From contig CAUEEP010000889.1 in NCBI GenBank assembly GCA_958450365.1, positions 434,001 through 498,000 of the forward strand: a stretch of DNA of 64,000 nt, written 5' to 3'. Positions 35,001-45,376 of this stretch are shown here, in pieces. This DNA comes from Mesorhabditis belari (taxonomy: Eukaryota; Nematoda; Chromadorea; Rhabditida; Rhabditidae). The notes beneath the pieces were generated by a model. That model did not search any database and was not told the DNA's origin. It saw only the letters and a program-made list of their open reading frames with translations. Position 1 is the stretch's first letter; the number at the start of each line of letters is the position of its first letter. The position numbers and the translations under genes were made by a program.

Positions 35001-38000
35001 CAGTAATCCCTTATCTAAAGAACATACTGTATTTTGACTACAGTAATCTTCTATCTGGCTGTCACAACGCATTTTCGCTACATTTCTTTGCCTACTTTTC
35101 TCTTGGATTGGTCGAATTTGTCGAGTTGCTTGTGGAGATTTTCCGGATCGGCCTTGAATGCAACTCTTTCAAGCGCCACATCACGAATCGTTCGATGAAT
35201 TGCCTCGTCGACTTTCGGCCGGCTCAGATCCGACTCTGAAAAGTTACAAATGAATGCTGGATCTCATTTGCGTTCGTTCAAATCCTGTTTCAAAAGCGCA
35301 CTCTCTGGGAAATCGAGTCCGAGTGTGCCAGAGAGCGCGCGTTTGCAAGAGAACAAAATAGAGGCGGTATTTGCGCAAGCTGGATGTCAGTACATCTTGT
35401 TTCATAGTCGATACTTACTTTTGAATCTCTGTAGCGCCTCGGTATTACTGTAGGGTGATCGGGGTCCATAGACGAAATCGAGTTGTCGAGGAGTGAGCGC
35501 TGTGTAGCCCGAGTGTCGCATCTCTTCTAACTGTAGGTAAATAGTAAATAGTAAATAGTAAATAGTAAATCGTAAATAGTAAAATCATTAGATTTCTTAA
35601 AAGAAAATGCGAGAATTTTCTCGAATTTTCTTCTTTGAACCTCAAAAATGTTCTTAAACGATTTTAAAGCTCTTGAAAGTTTTAGGAAAGTCATTTCTGG
35701 ATGTCACAGAGTATTTTAAAAGAATAAATCTCTCAAGTTTGCTTTGACTGGCTAAACGGTTTTTTTGGGAATCGAGTACGAGTGTGCCAGAGAGCGCGCG
35801 TTTGCAAGAGGATAAAATAGAGGCTGTATTTACGCAAGCTGGATGTCAGTACATTCAAATAACCGCTTAAATCAGTAAACGGTCACTTTCTGGCTAAACG
35901 GAATTTTGGGAATGGAGTTCAGGCGTGCCAGAGAGCGCGCGTTTGCAAGAGGATAAAATAGAGGCGGTATTTACGCAAGCTGGATGTCAGTACATTCAAA
36001 TAACCGCTTAAATCATCAAACGGTCACCGTCTAGCTAAACGGGATTGTAGAATCGAGTTCAGGCGTGCCAGATGGCGTGCGTTTGCAAGCGGATAAAATA
36101 GAGACGGTATTTGCGCAAGCTGGATGTCAGTACATTCAAATAACCGCTTAAATCATCAAACGGTCACCTTCTGGCTAAACGGAATTTTGGGAATGGAGTT
36201 CAGGCGTGCCAGAGAGCGCGCGTTTGCAAGCGGATAAAATAGAGGCGGCATTTACGCAAGCTGGATGTCAGTACACCGAAATCTTGTTTCATAGTCGCTA
36301 CTTACTTTATGAAATATTTGAAAATACCTGTTTTGGGGTGTACATTCGATGCAATTGTTCCATTGTGTCCACTTTTTTCACCTAAAATCGAGTTTTCTTT
36401 CGTCCATAGAACACCGTAGAAGGTGAACATTTAGGCAATGCTTAGAGTGCACTAGTATTAGAGAAAGTCCATAGAACACCGTAGAAGGTGAACAAGTTTT
36501 AAGGAAACTCAAATCGCTTACTCGTGCCTAGCTAGCTATTCGTTAGTAGCCTTTTAGTACGATAAATCACTGAATATAGTACACGGTAGTACGTTTTAGT
36601 ACAATGAACAAGTCTGCCGATCAGCCAGAACAGTCATTTGATGAAGACGAGATTTTTAAAAGGCGATTTCTTAAAAATGGCTAAAGCAGGGAAAATGGCA
36701 GACCTATCATTCGATAGAGCGTATTGGAATTATAGCCTGTTTTAAAGTTATCTTTACTTAAAAAAGAATACAATTAAAGATATAATTGTTTGAAAAAAAA
36801 AGGACTTTTTTTTTGGTTTTTTTTTGGTTTTTTTAGCTTTGAAATATGGAATTTTGAAAAAGATTAAATAAGCTTTTATAGCTTATAACAATAGCTTATA
36901 ACAATAGCTTATAGCAATAGCTTTTGAACTCTTTAAAGAAGTGCCTTAGCCCTTTTCTTTCTCTTACTGCTTTTTCTCCCATTGCTTCCGACACATTGTT
37001 CTTTGTCCAGTAAAGTGGTTGCCCGTTTGGTGCACGGATTTCCTCCCGCTTTTCCATTTCAGCAAATTTTGTATTCTGTAATGAAAGAAAATTGATTATT
37101 GATCATTTTTAAATAATGAGAATACGTTAAGATTCCAAAGATAGCTAAAGATCGCTAGTTTGCGAAGATTACAGAGTTTATAAAGATCACTAGGATAGCT
37201 AAGATAGCGATCTTAGCTATCCTAGTGATCCCGATCACTAAGGCCGCTAAGATCATTAAGATCGCTCCATCACTAAGATCACAAAGATCACTAAGGTCAC
37301 AAAGATCGCTAAGGTCACTAAGATCACTAAGATCACTAAGATCGCTTGATCACTAAGATCGCTAGATCACAAAGATCACTAGGGTCACTAAGATCGCTAA
37401 GATCGCTTGATCACTAAGATCATTAAGATCATTAAGATCATTAAGATAGCTTGAACACTAAGGTCACTAAGATCGCTTGATCACTAAGATCACTAGTTTA
37501 CAAAGATCGCTTGATCACTAAGGCCACTAAGATCACTAAGTTTGCTAAGCTTTCCTTCAAAGCTTCAAAAAACTTTTAGACTATAGGGCTTTAGAAATCA
37601 AAGCCGCTTTTGACGTTCAATTTAAAGAAGATTCAACAAATCGTTTAAACGGTAAAGAACGAGGAAATGCTTTAAACAAATCTTCGAGACACGAATCACG
37701 AGGTTTGCAAACAAACGAGAAGAAACACGATAATTATTATAAAAGTATTTAGGATCTAGGATCTAGGAGGGAGAATCTCTTCATCTCTCAATCTCTTGAT
37801 CTCTTCATCTCTTGATCTCTCGATCTCTTGATCTCTCAATCTCTTAATCTCTCAATCTCTCGATCTCTTCATCTCTTGCAAATCTAAAGCCTTGTCTATC
37901 ATCAGCTCTGTGCTCTGGCTTTTCCAAACTTTCTGGGATCTCCGTGGGTTAAAGGTGGATCACAACAGAGCGCACGATCGCACGATGCAAGCTGGATCCC

Positions 38001-41000
38001 AAACGCGATACTTTTCACTAATTTTATTGAAGAGTGTTCTGTCGATTTGTGTTCAAATGCTCCTCTTACTGTATGGAACTTCATTGCTTTAAAGGTTTCG
38101 TTATTGAAAGCCATAAGTGTTGAAGGATTTAGTTTACCGTATTCTCCCTCTGATCTCTCTCCAATCTCACACCCGGCTGAGCCGAGTTGATCACTATTTT
38201 ACGGTTTCAAAGTTTTCCAGAAGTGTCCAGAAGTGTCCCAAAAGCCAGAAGTGTCCATGAGTGTCCAGAAGTGTCCAGGAGTGTCCAGAAGTGTCCAGGA
38301 GTGTCCAGAATTGTCCAGGAGTGTCCAGAAGTGTCCAGGAGTGTCCAGAAGTGTCCAGGAGTGTCCAGAAGTGTCCAGGAGTGTCCAGAAGTGTCCAGGA
38401 GTGCCCAGGAGTGTCCAGAAGTGTCCAGGAGTGTCCAGAAGTGTCCAGGAGTGTCCAGAAGTGTCCAGGAGTGTCCAGGAGTGTCCAGAAGTGTCCAGGA
38501 GTGTCCCAGAAGCTCAACCCTCAAATCCTCCACTAGATCTCATCGTCAGCTACATTTTCCGACCCTACCAACTGTCGATTCACATCAATAGGTTCTGATA
38601 AACGCTTTTAGAGATTTCGAGGAGTTCTTGAAACGCTTAGAGAGCACTTCTATTAAAGAGAGAGCACTTCTATTAAAGACTTCTATTAAAAGCATCTATT
38701 AGAGCACTTCTATTCACTTCTAATACGATATTTGAATTTTTGTTTTGTTGAAAAGTGTTTTCGGTATAAGGAAAGATTCAAAGCTTTCGGTTTTTCTTTT
38801 GATTTTTCTTTTGATTTGACTTTTTTGATAAGCTTACCTTAATCTTTTCAACAGCATCCCCAACTCCAGATGCTTCAAGAATCATATCCATCAATTCTTG
38901 TGTGTCCGCGTTTAAACCAACAGTTTCCAATGCTTTTGTCATTGATAAACTGTCCTCTAGACCATCACCTTCATTATGCAAAGAGAAAAGAGATGGTGAG
39001 AGAAGGTTTATCTAAAATTTTCTCCGTTTTTTAGTTTTTTTGAAAGAGTAGAGTTTTTCTTGATTTTCTCTTCACCAAAATCACTAGAATATTTTCAATC
39101 GACTATTTAAAAAGCTTCTAGTTTAGAAAAGTTTCTGAAAACTTTTCTTGATCTTAATTGGATGTCAACTTAAACTTTAAATTCATTAGTTTTTATGGAA
39201 AAGAATTTTTTTGAATGAGTACAATTTGGACATGATTTGACAGATTTGTCGACAAATTTGCTGACAGATTCCAGACAGATTCCAGACAGATTCCAGACAG
39301 ATTCCAGACAGATTCCAGACAGATTCCAGACAGATTCCAGACAGATTCCCCGACAGATTCCAGACAGATTCCAGACAGATTCCCCGACAGATTCCAGACA
39401 GATTCCCCGACAGATTCCAGACAGATTCCCCGACAGATTCCAGACAGATTCCCCGACAGATTGGTCGACAGATTGGTCGACAGATTGCCGACAGATTTCC
39501 CGACAAATTTGCTGACAGATTTGCACATGTCTATATGTATTCGCCGTTTATTGTCTTCTCGTGTACTCGAGAGCTAATTTTTGGATTTATTTGTGTGATC
39601 TGGAGCGCACAATGGTTAGCATTTCGATTTAGCAATTGATTTGATAAACTTTTAGATTAACCTCTTCTTTTTTTGTCTCTTCATCTTCGGGAACGACGGC
39701 GAAAAGTCGCGGTGAGATGAGGTTTATGTTTTTATTCTCAAAATCGCTTACATTGTTCCCAGATAGCTTCATACCGATTTTCACAGCTAAAGCAAAGTTT
39801 TGATTGGTGGTAGGCTAGCTGGTAGGCTAGCTGGTAGGCTAGTTGATGGGGTAGTTGGTAGGCTAGTTGGTGGGGTAGTTGGTGGGCTAGTTGGTGGGCT
39901 AGTTGGTGGGCTAGTTGGTGGGCTAGTTGGTGGGCTAGTTGGTGGGCTAGTTGGTGGGCTAGTTGGTGGGCTAGCTGAACTTACCTTGTCTTACAAGTTG
40001 CATTGGTGCAGCCATTGCTTTCTGCTCAGTCGTCATATTTTTCATTTGTTTGCGTACTTGTTCCAGCATTTCTTTCTTCTCAAGTTTATCATCAAGATCG
40101 TCAAGTTCCTGAAATGAATCGGATTCCAAATTTTCCTTGTTCTTTGCTTTGTGAAAACGAATGTTCTCTAGCGCTGGAAAGGAAAGGGAAATAAAGATGA
40201 TGATTATGCTAAAATTAGGATTCGAATTCGTTTCTAGAAAGGGAAAAAAGGCAATTCAGCGAGAAAGAGATTTTTTCAGTTTTAAAGCCAATAAAGTACA
40301 CCAAGAAAGGAGCGGTTTCTAGTTTTAGACCGATAAAGTACACTAGAAAGGATCCGTTTCTAGTTTTAGACGGGTAAAGTACCCCAGAAAGCATCCGTTT
40401 CTAGTTTTAGGCCGATAAAGTACCCCAGAAAGCATCTCATTCTAGTTTTAGACCAATAAAGTACACTAGAAAGGATCCGTTTCTAGTTTTAAACCCCATA
40501 AAGTACACGAAACTCTACTAAGAAAGACTGTGATTACTTTAGACGATGATTACTTACTGAGCAAAAAGAACTTGTGAACTCACCGGCATAGCCAATGGCC
40601 TGTGCTCATCAATTTCTAAATCCATGAGATCTCCCCTCTTCTCTGCTTTTGCATAGTATTCGGCACGTTTCTTCAACATTGTTCGCATTTTCTCACGCGT
40701 TTTTAACTCTCGTGCTTTCTCAGAGATCTCAGCGATAACGGTTTTCCAACTGAAATCGATTTCGTTCGAACATTTTCGATTTACCGTTTTCTTTAATTTC
40801 TTTAATTTCTTTAATTTCTTTTGTCTCAAAGAATCTGCAAAAAGTGAAAGAGATTAGATGGAAAATAGAGACAAGGCTACGATAGACAAACGAAAATAGA
40901 GACAAGGCTACGATAGACAAGGCTACGGTAGACAAGGCTACGGTAGAAAAGGCTACGATAGACAAGGCTACAGTAGACAGGGCTACGGTAGACAAGAAAG

Positions 41001-44000
41001 GAAAAGCTTGTATGACAGCTTTGAACTGAAGGATTACGGGATTTAAGAGTTGAGTCATTCTATAATAACCCTCAACTTTAGGATTACATTATTTAATTGT
41101 TAAATCATTCTATAATAAGCCTGAACTCCAGGATTCAGGATTACGGTGGTTAGAAAAAGATTAGGCAAGCTCTTAGGCAAACTCTTAGGCAAGCTCTTAG
41201 GCAAGGTCTTAGGCAAGGCTTTAGGCAACGTTCCAGGCAAGGCTTTAGGCAAGGCTTTAGGCAAGGCTTTAGGCAAGCTCTTAGGCAAGCTCTTAGGCAA
41301 GGCTTTAGGCAACGATTTCAATCACTCACTTTTTTGCTTCGTTCTCATCTTTCCCTTTGAGATCCCGGATCATTTGAGTGATTTGTTTTGAGATTACCCC
41401 AAGCGGGGATCTGTCCAACTCATGGCCAAGCACATAGGACTCCTAGAAAAGAGAAGCGATACAATGACGATACAAAAACAATGACGAAATGGTAGAGATT
41501 GAATTCTAATTCAATTAATTTCAAATTCAATTCAATTCAAATTCAATTCAATTCAAATTCAATTCAAATTCAAATTCAATTCAATTCAAATTCAATTCAA
41601 ATTCAATTCAATTCAATTCAAAATCAAATCCAATTCAAATCTAATTCAATTCAAATTCAATTCAATTAAATTAAATTAAATTAAATTAAATTAAATTCAA
41701 ATCTTTCATCTGACGCTTTATGCAACTTCTAGATAAGAAAAACTTCAACTCAATTCAATTCAAACTGTGCCTCACGAACTCCTCACAAAACTTTGAGCGC
41801 TTATAACTATTGACACAGAGTGCTCCATAGCCAAAACGGAAAGCAGATTCGGATTCAGCGTCAAATTTTGCGTGGTCTATGGCTAATGTAATATTCAAAA
41901 ATTGGCCAAGATTCTAGTTGGATGTCAACTTAAACTTTGAATTAATTAGCTTTTGTGGAAAATGAGATTTTATGGAAAATGAGATTTTATAATAGTGAAT
42001 TTGAATTACAGTCGAACCTCTCTAACGAACCCGAAAGTAAACCTCCTAAAAGGGGCCGGTCCCGGCCGCGTAAGGGGACGTATATCTAATTAGTGGCTCA
42101 AGAACGACGCGCAACTATTTACGGCTTTTTTCTGCCGCTAGAGTTTGATTTTGTTTGCTTTGTTAGAGCAAACTGGAGTGCAAACTAGAGTGCAAACTAG
42201 AGTGCAAACTAGAGTGTAAACTAGAGTGTAAACTAGAGTGCAAACTAGAGTGTAAACTAGAGTGCAAGCTGGAGAACCTGGTTGTGGATGGCTCGCTTGG
42301 CTCGGCGGAAAGAGCCGGCGAAATCTTCGTGATGCTCGACTCGGTGGTGCGCGTAGAAGTCCTGAAATGAGGAATGAGGTTAAATTCGGTCAAATTCGGT
42401 CAAATTCGGTCAAATTCGGTCAAATTCGGTCAAATTCGGCTTAGAATCGTTTTCTAAACGTTGGATAATCTATTGTGACATCCAGAATGAACAAAAATTG
42501 ATAAATCTTTTGAAAATTTTATTTCAAAATTCAAGAATTTCTTTTAGGTAAAAATTTGAAATTTTTTTTTTTTTTAATTTTTAAATTTAGAGAGAATTTA
42601 TTTCATCAAACTTTTAGTGTGACATCCAGATAGCACAAAAATGAAAGAAACTTTTGAATTTCTTTAAATCTTTATCATCTTTTTCACCTCCAATCCATCA
42701 TCATCGTCGACTCGTCGCTTTTTGTGAAGTTTCTTCTTGAGGAGTCGCTTTTTTGAGGGTAATTTCCATAGGGGTTTATCCAGAAATGAATTAAATCTAT
42801 GAAAAGTTGTCGAATTTCTCAAAAAATTCTCAAAAACTCGAACTTTTTCCCGGATTTTCCTTGAAAATTGTTGATTCGATGAATTTTTCGCGATTTTTGT
42901 TGATTGAGAGCTTTTGAAAGCGCTGAGAATCTAGAAATTGATGAAACGATTGTTTCATTTCAAAAAATGGCGATCCCTCGTATAAAACATGGTTGTTTTT
43001 TTTTTGGGGTAGGCTACTTTGCGCCAAATTTTTTTTTTGCGCAACTGGGCCGTTTTTGCGCAACTCGCCATAACTTTCTTCTAAGTCGGCCGATCTTTAT
43101 GATGTTGATTTGATTTTGTTGCACTTATTGAGATCTACAAAATGAAACCAGGCATCATAAAGATTGGCTCACTTAGAAGAAAGTTATGGTGAGTTGCGTA
43201 AAGGATCCAGTTGCGCAAATGATCCTGTTGCGCAAAAGAAATTGCGGAAATTAGCCTACCCCCAATTTGACGTTATTTTACGCAAATGATCCTGTGATCG
43301 CAAATGATCCGCAAATGATCGCAAAAAAATTGCGGAAACTAGCCTACCCCGTCAATTGTTGTCAATTGTTGTCAATTGATGATAATTAATGTCAATTGAT
43401 GTCAGTTGTTGTCAATTGATGTCAATTGATGTCAGTTGTTGTCAGTTGATGTCAGTTGATGTCAATTGTTCTCAATTGATGTCAGTTGATGTCAATTGTT
43501 TTCAATTGATGTCAGTTGATGTCAATTGTTCTCAATTGATGTCAGTTGATGTCAATTGTTCTCAATTGATGTCAATTGTTGTCAATTGTTGTCAATTGAT
43601 GCCAGTTGATGCCAGTTGATGCCAGTTGATGTCAATTGATGTCAATTGTTCTCAATTGTTCTCAATTGTTCTCAATTGTTCTCAATTGTTCTCAATTGTT
43701 CTCAATTGTTCTCAATTGTTCTCAATTGTTCTCAATTGTTGTCATTTAATATCAATTGTTGTTAATTGTTATCAATTAATGTCACTGACTTGAATCCAAT
43801 GAATTCAAGTCAATAGATACCAATAGATACCAATAGATACCAATAGATATCAATAGATCCCAATAGATCCCAACAGATATCAATAGATCCCAATATATCC
43901 CAATAAATGTCAATTTTCCATCCAGCTTTCCCTACCTTGTCTTTTCTTTTCAATTGTTTGCTTTGAAAAGATTTTCGCTTTCCTCTTGATCATTTTGATT

Positions 44001-44076
44001 GAGATTGGTCGATTTTTCTTTTTTGTTATCGGCACAAATTTCTTCTCTCCAATCACCAGCGTTTTATTTTGTTTCA
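32080..44076 (-). CDS. MLT-10-like / moulting-cycle family protein, main exons
   Basis: Family proteins act in nematode moulting. Minus-strand exons: 43936-44076, 42844-42930, 42688-42796, 42278-42361, 41330-41442, 40584-40749, 39985-40108, 39662-39786, 38838-39011, 36968-37075, 36328-36381, 35419-35530, 35096-35235, 34039-34119, 33891-33995, 32862-32999, 32080-32301. From 42361 onward every junction keeps phase. Landmarks in order: [20 protein letters not shown]; coiled-coil-like [35 protein letters not shown], then [52 protein letters not shown]. The C-terminus is a hydrophobic repeat of V/I-L-S/T-P every five residues or so ([33 protein letters not shown]), ending [14 protein letters not shown]...SPSFLS. 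The LSP repeat and SPSLFSLH are family hallmarks as I remember them. The join 42844 to 42796 is out of phase by one base at an A-run: sequence error or lesion. Confidence 0.85.
32380..32855. repeat. Four copies of a ~140-bp intronic repeat with TTGCAAACGCACG core
   Basis: Units contain GATGTGAGGTCCAGCTTGG, CCAATTATGGCTT, GAGCTCTTGCAAACGCACG and ACTCGAACCCTTGTTTTAGC. The complement of the last word is a B-box-like GGGTTCGAGT. Related copies occur at 35.3-36.3 kb and 52.4-52.9 kb. Confidence 0.88.
33145..33785. repeat. AGTACAAAGTACAACAGTAC array in intron
   Basis: About 640 bp of GTACAAA and GTACAACA words. It is rich in GTAC and TACAGTAC palindromes. The Tyr/Cys/Leu/Val open frames here are artefacts. 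Confidence 0.96.
34145..35075. repeat. ~140-bp satellite of the 30.6-kb family, about 7 copies, intronic
   Basis: Same orientation and words as 30600-31460 (TTTTGGCTACAGTAATCTTC, GATCTGGATGTCAC, TTACAGTAACCTGTGAACC). The array fills the intron between exons 35096-35235 and 34039-34119. Confidence 0.93.
35280..36290. repeat. ~165-bp repeat with GCGCGCGTTTGCAAGAG and CTGGATGTCAGTACA
   Basis: Five copies begin near 35310, 35775, 35910, 36055 and 36195. Each reads GAGTGTGCCAGAGAGCG, GCGCGTTTGCAAGAGG, AAAATAGAGGCGGTATTT, GCAAGCTGGATGTCAGTACA. Copies lie in the introns on both sides of exon 35419-35530. Confidence 0.93.
35531..35582. repeat. AAATAGT heptamer repeat beside an acceptor
   Basis: About six (TAGTAAA) units. 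They sit immediately upstream (minus-strand sense) of the acceptor of exon 35419-35530. Confidence 0.9.
36390..36960. other. Intron DNA with small duplications
   Basis: TCCATAGAACACCGTAGAAG occurs twice (36402 and 36466). AGCTTATAACAAT repeats lie near 36880-36920. Confidence 0.5.
37137..37550. repeat. Degenerate CACTAAGATCGCTTGAT repeat
   Basis: TCACTAAGATC words dominate about 410 bp. Spacing is irregular and some stretches are self-complementary (TAGCTATCCTAGTGATC). Confidence 0.88.
37770..37882. repeat. ATCTCTTGATCTCTCA repeat
   Basis: An 8-bp word (ATCTCTTG/ATCTCTCA) repeated about 13 times. Confidence 0.88.
38138..38650. mobile_element. Second copy of the 24.37-kb inverted-repeat element, split by a minisatellite
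   Basis: Left flank TACCGTATTCTCCCTCTGAT, GAGCCGAGTTGATCACTATT. Right flank AAGCTCAACCCTCAAATCC, CTAGATCTCATCGTCAGC. These match 24369-24597 on either side of the repeat array. The other copy reads straight through at that point (CCCATAAGCTCAACCC), so the minisatellite arose inside this copy. Confidence 0.7.
38214..38513. repeat. 10-bp minisatellite GTGTCCAGAA/GTGTCCAGGA
   Basis: About 29 units in strict 10-bp register, with AA and GA forms partly alternating. The unit resembles half of the recurrent motif (GTGTCCAG versus GTGACATCCAG). Confidence 0.96.
39238..39520. repeat. CAGACAGATTC repeat with CCCGACAGATTC variants
   Basis: An 11-12-bp unit over about 280 bp, intronic. Several overlapping open frames on both strands are artefacts. 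Confidence 0.95.
39812..39975. repeat. 12-bp repeat GCTAGTTGGTGG
   Basis: About 13 units. The array ends 10 bp before the donor side of exon 39985-40108. Confidence 0.94.
40250..40510. repeat. ~42-bp repeat TTTCTAGTTTTAGACCGATA
   Basis: Six units with AAAGTACACCAGAAAGGA in each. Confidence 0.9.
40870..41005. repeat. 15-bp repeat GGCTACGATAGACAA
   Basis: About eight units with ACGGTAGA and ACAGTAGA variants. Confidence 0.9.
41155..41312 (+). repeat. 12-bp repeat TTAGGCAAGCTC/TTAGGCAAGGCT
   Basis: About 13 units, each containing one TTAGGC hexamer. Intronic. Confidence 0.93.
41510..41700. repeat. CAATTCAAATT repeat
   Basis: AATTCAATTCAAATTC words, ending in (AAATT)n. Confidence 0.92.
42011..42070 (+). 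mobile_element. Solo pogo/Tigger-like terminal repeat
   Basis: TACAGTCGAACCTCTCTAAC then GAACCCGAAAGTAAACC resembles the terminus at 23798 (CAGTCAAACCTCGATTTAAC). No partner end was found nearby. Confidence 0.4.
42170..42440. repeat. GTGCAAACTAGA (12 bp) and CGGTCAAATT (10 bp) repeats beside exon 42278-42361
   Basis: 42170-42268 holds eight 12-bp units after the exon. 42375-42440 holds six 10-bp units before it. The 84-bp exon is thus bracketed by two different arrays. Confidence 0.92.
43006..43262. mobile_element. Foldback MITE, GGGGTAGGCTA termini
   Basis: Starts GGGGTAGGCTACTTTGCGCC and ends in its complement (GGAAATTAGCCTACCCC). The interior is also palindromic: GCCATAACTTTCTTCTAAG at 43068 pairs with CTTAGAAGAAAGTTATGGTG near 43170. 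A third terminal copy (GGAAACTAGCCTACCCC) ends at 43350. No coding. It lies in an intron of the MLT-10-like gene. Confidence 0.8.
43355..43915. repeat. 10-bp TCAATTGTTG/TCAGTTGATG array, then CAATAGATAC
   Basis: 43355-43790 is a 10-bp array with regional sub-families (TGATG, TGTTG, TGTTC). 43800-43915 is a second 10-bp array, CAATAGATAC. Confidence 0.95.
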
Positions 44077-44309
44077 CTGAAAATAAATGATCTTTTGGAA
44101 GTCAAAATTCTTGTTTAAAGTGTTTAAACGAAATTTTGTATTGAAAAACTATTGTACTTTTATTGAAAAACATAGAGAAAATAGCGAAAACTCTTCAGGA
44201 AACTACCATAATTCCTTATAAAAGCAATAAGCATTAAGAAAACGATCGTAACTCCATAGAGAATAGTGTTGCAAGTCTTCAACTACCGTAAACCTCTTCT
44301 GAAGAAAGC

Positions 44310-44535
44310 TACAGTAATCGTATAGAGGTCTATAGAGGTCTATAGAGGTCTATGGTGGTCTATGGAGGTCTATAGAGGTCTATAGATGTCTATGGAGGTC
44401 TATAGAGGTCTATAGATGTCTATGGAGGTCTATAGAGGTCTATAGATGTCTATGGAGGTCTATAGAGGTCTATAGATGTCTATGGAGGTCTATAGAGGTC
44501 TATAGATGTCTATGGAGGTCTATAGAGGTCTATTG
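44310..44535. repeat. GGTCTATAGAGGTCTATAGA repeat
   Basis: 12-bp units arranged in a 36-bp higher-order pattern (TATAGAGG, TATAGATG, TATGGAGG). Confidence 0.93.
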
Positions 44536-44635
44536 AACTATTGGTTTATTGAAAAACTCTAAAAATCACTCAGATGAATTACTAAAAGAGGAAGAGCGGA
44601 GCCGAACCTGAGAGGATTTCCCTGTTAGGGTTTTT

Positions 44636-44775
44636 GGTATTCCTAAGCCGAGTGGTGACTACCATTGTGCCATTGGAGTCCATTGGCCATTGGAGTCCAT
44701 TGGCCATTGGAGTCCATTGGCCATTGGAGTCCATTGGTGGCCGAGTGGTAGTCACCCCTCGGCCACCAATGGACT
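44636..44775. repeat. Imperfect palindrome around CCATTGGAGTCCATTGGC units
   Basis: Arms GCCGAGTGGTGACTACCA and GTGGTAGTCACCCCTCGGC flank four 19-bp units. It can form a long hairpin. Confidence 0.7.
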
Positions 44776-44889
44776 CCTGAAAACGCCGGGGAAATCTCTC
44801 TCTAACCCGGGATTTTTTAGGATGTTTATAGCCTTAAATAAACAACAATCAACAAACCAACAAAAGCTATGACTTTTCTTAAAGAGTTT

Positions 44890-45200
44890 TCCATTGATTT
44901 TGATTGATTTTGATTGATTTTGATTGATTTTGATTGATTTTGATTGATTTTGATTGATTTTGATTGATTTTGATTGATTTTGATTGATTTTGATTGATTT
45001 TGATTGATTTTGATTGATTTTGATTGATTTTGATTGATTTTGATTGATTTTGATTGATTTTGATTGATTTTGATTGATTTTGATTGATTTTGATTGATTT
45101 TGATTGATTTTGATTGATTTTGATTGATTTTGATTGATTTTGATTGATTTTGATTGATTTTGATTGATTTTGATTGATTTTGATTGATTTTGATTGATTA
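44890..45200. repeat. (TTGATTGATT)n, 10-bp register
   Basis: About 31 perfect TTTTGATTGA units without a single change. It is the cleanest array in the window. Confidence 0.98.
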
Positions 45201-45211
45201 AAGCTTTCGAA

Positions 45212-45360
45212 AGGGTTACGGTAGTTTCCCCTAAAGGGTTACGGCAGTTTCCCCTAAAGGGTTACGGCAGTTTCCCCTAAAGGGTTACGGTAGTTTCCCC
45301 TAAAGGGTTACGGTAGTTTCCCCTAAAGGGTTACGATAGTTTCCCCTAAAGGGCAACGAT
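45212..45360. repeat. 23-bp repeat AAAGGGTTACGGTAGTTTCC
   Basis: Seven units, with a few base changes near the right end. Confidence 0.95.
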
Positions 45361-45376
45361 TAGAAATGCCTTTTGA

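Noticed and set aside
40109..40178. Extending exon 39985-40108 upstream ([20 protein letters not shown])
   Set aside because: It looks coding-like, but its acceptor phase does not match the previous donor, whereas the acceptor at 40109 does. It could be an alternative exon.
40554..40829. Using the whole open frame starting [11 protein letters not shown] as an exon
   Set aside because: The phase from the preceding exon fits only the internal acceptor at 40749 ([10 protein letters not shown]). The lysine-rich part is an intronic AATTAAAGA repeat.
41155..41312. Third interstitial telomere
   Set aside because: TTAGGC occurs once per 12-bp unit (TTAGGCAAGCTC), never in tandem. It is a minisatellite that may only share composition.
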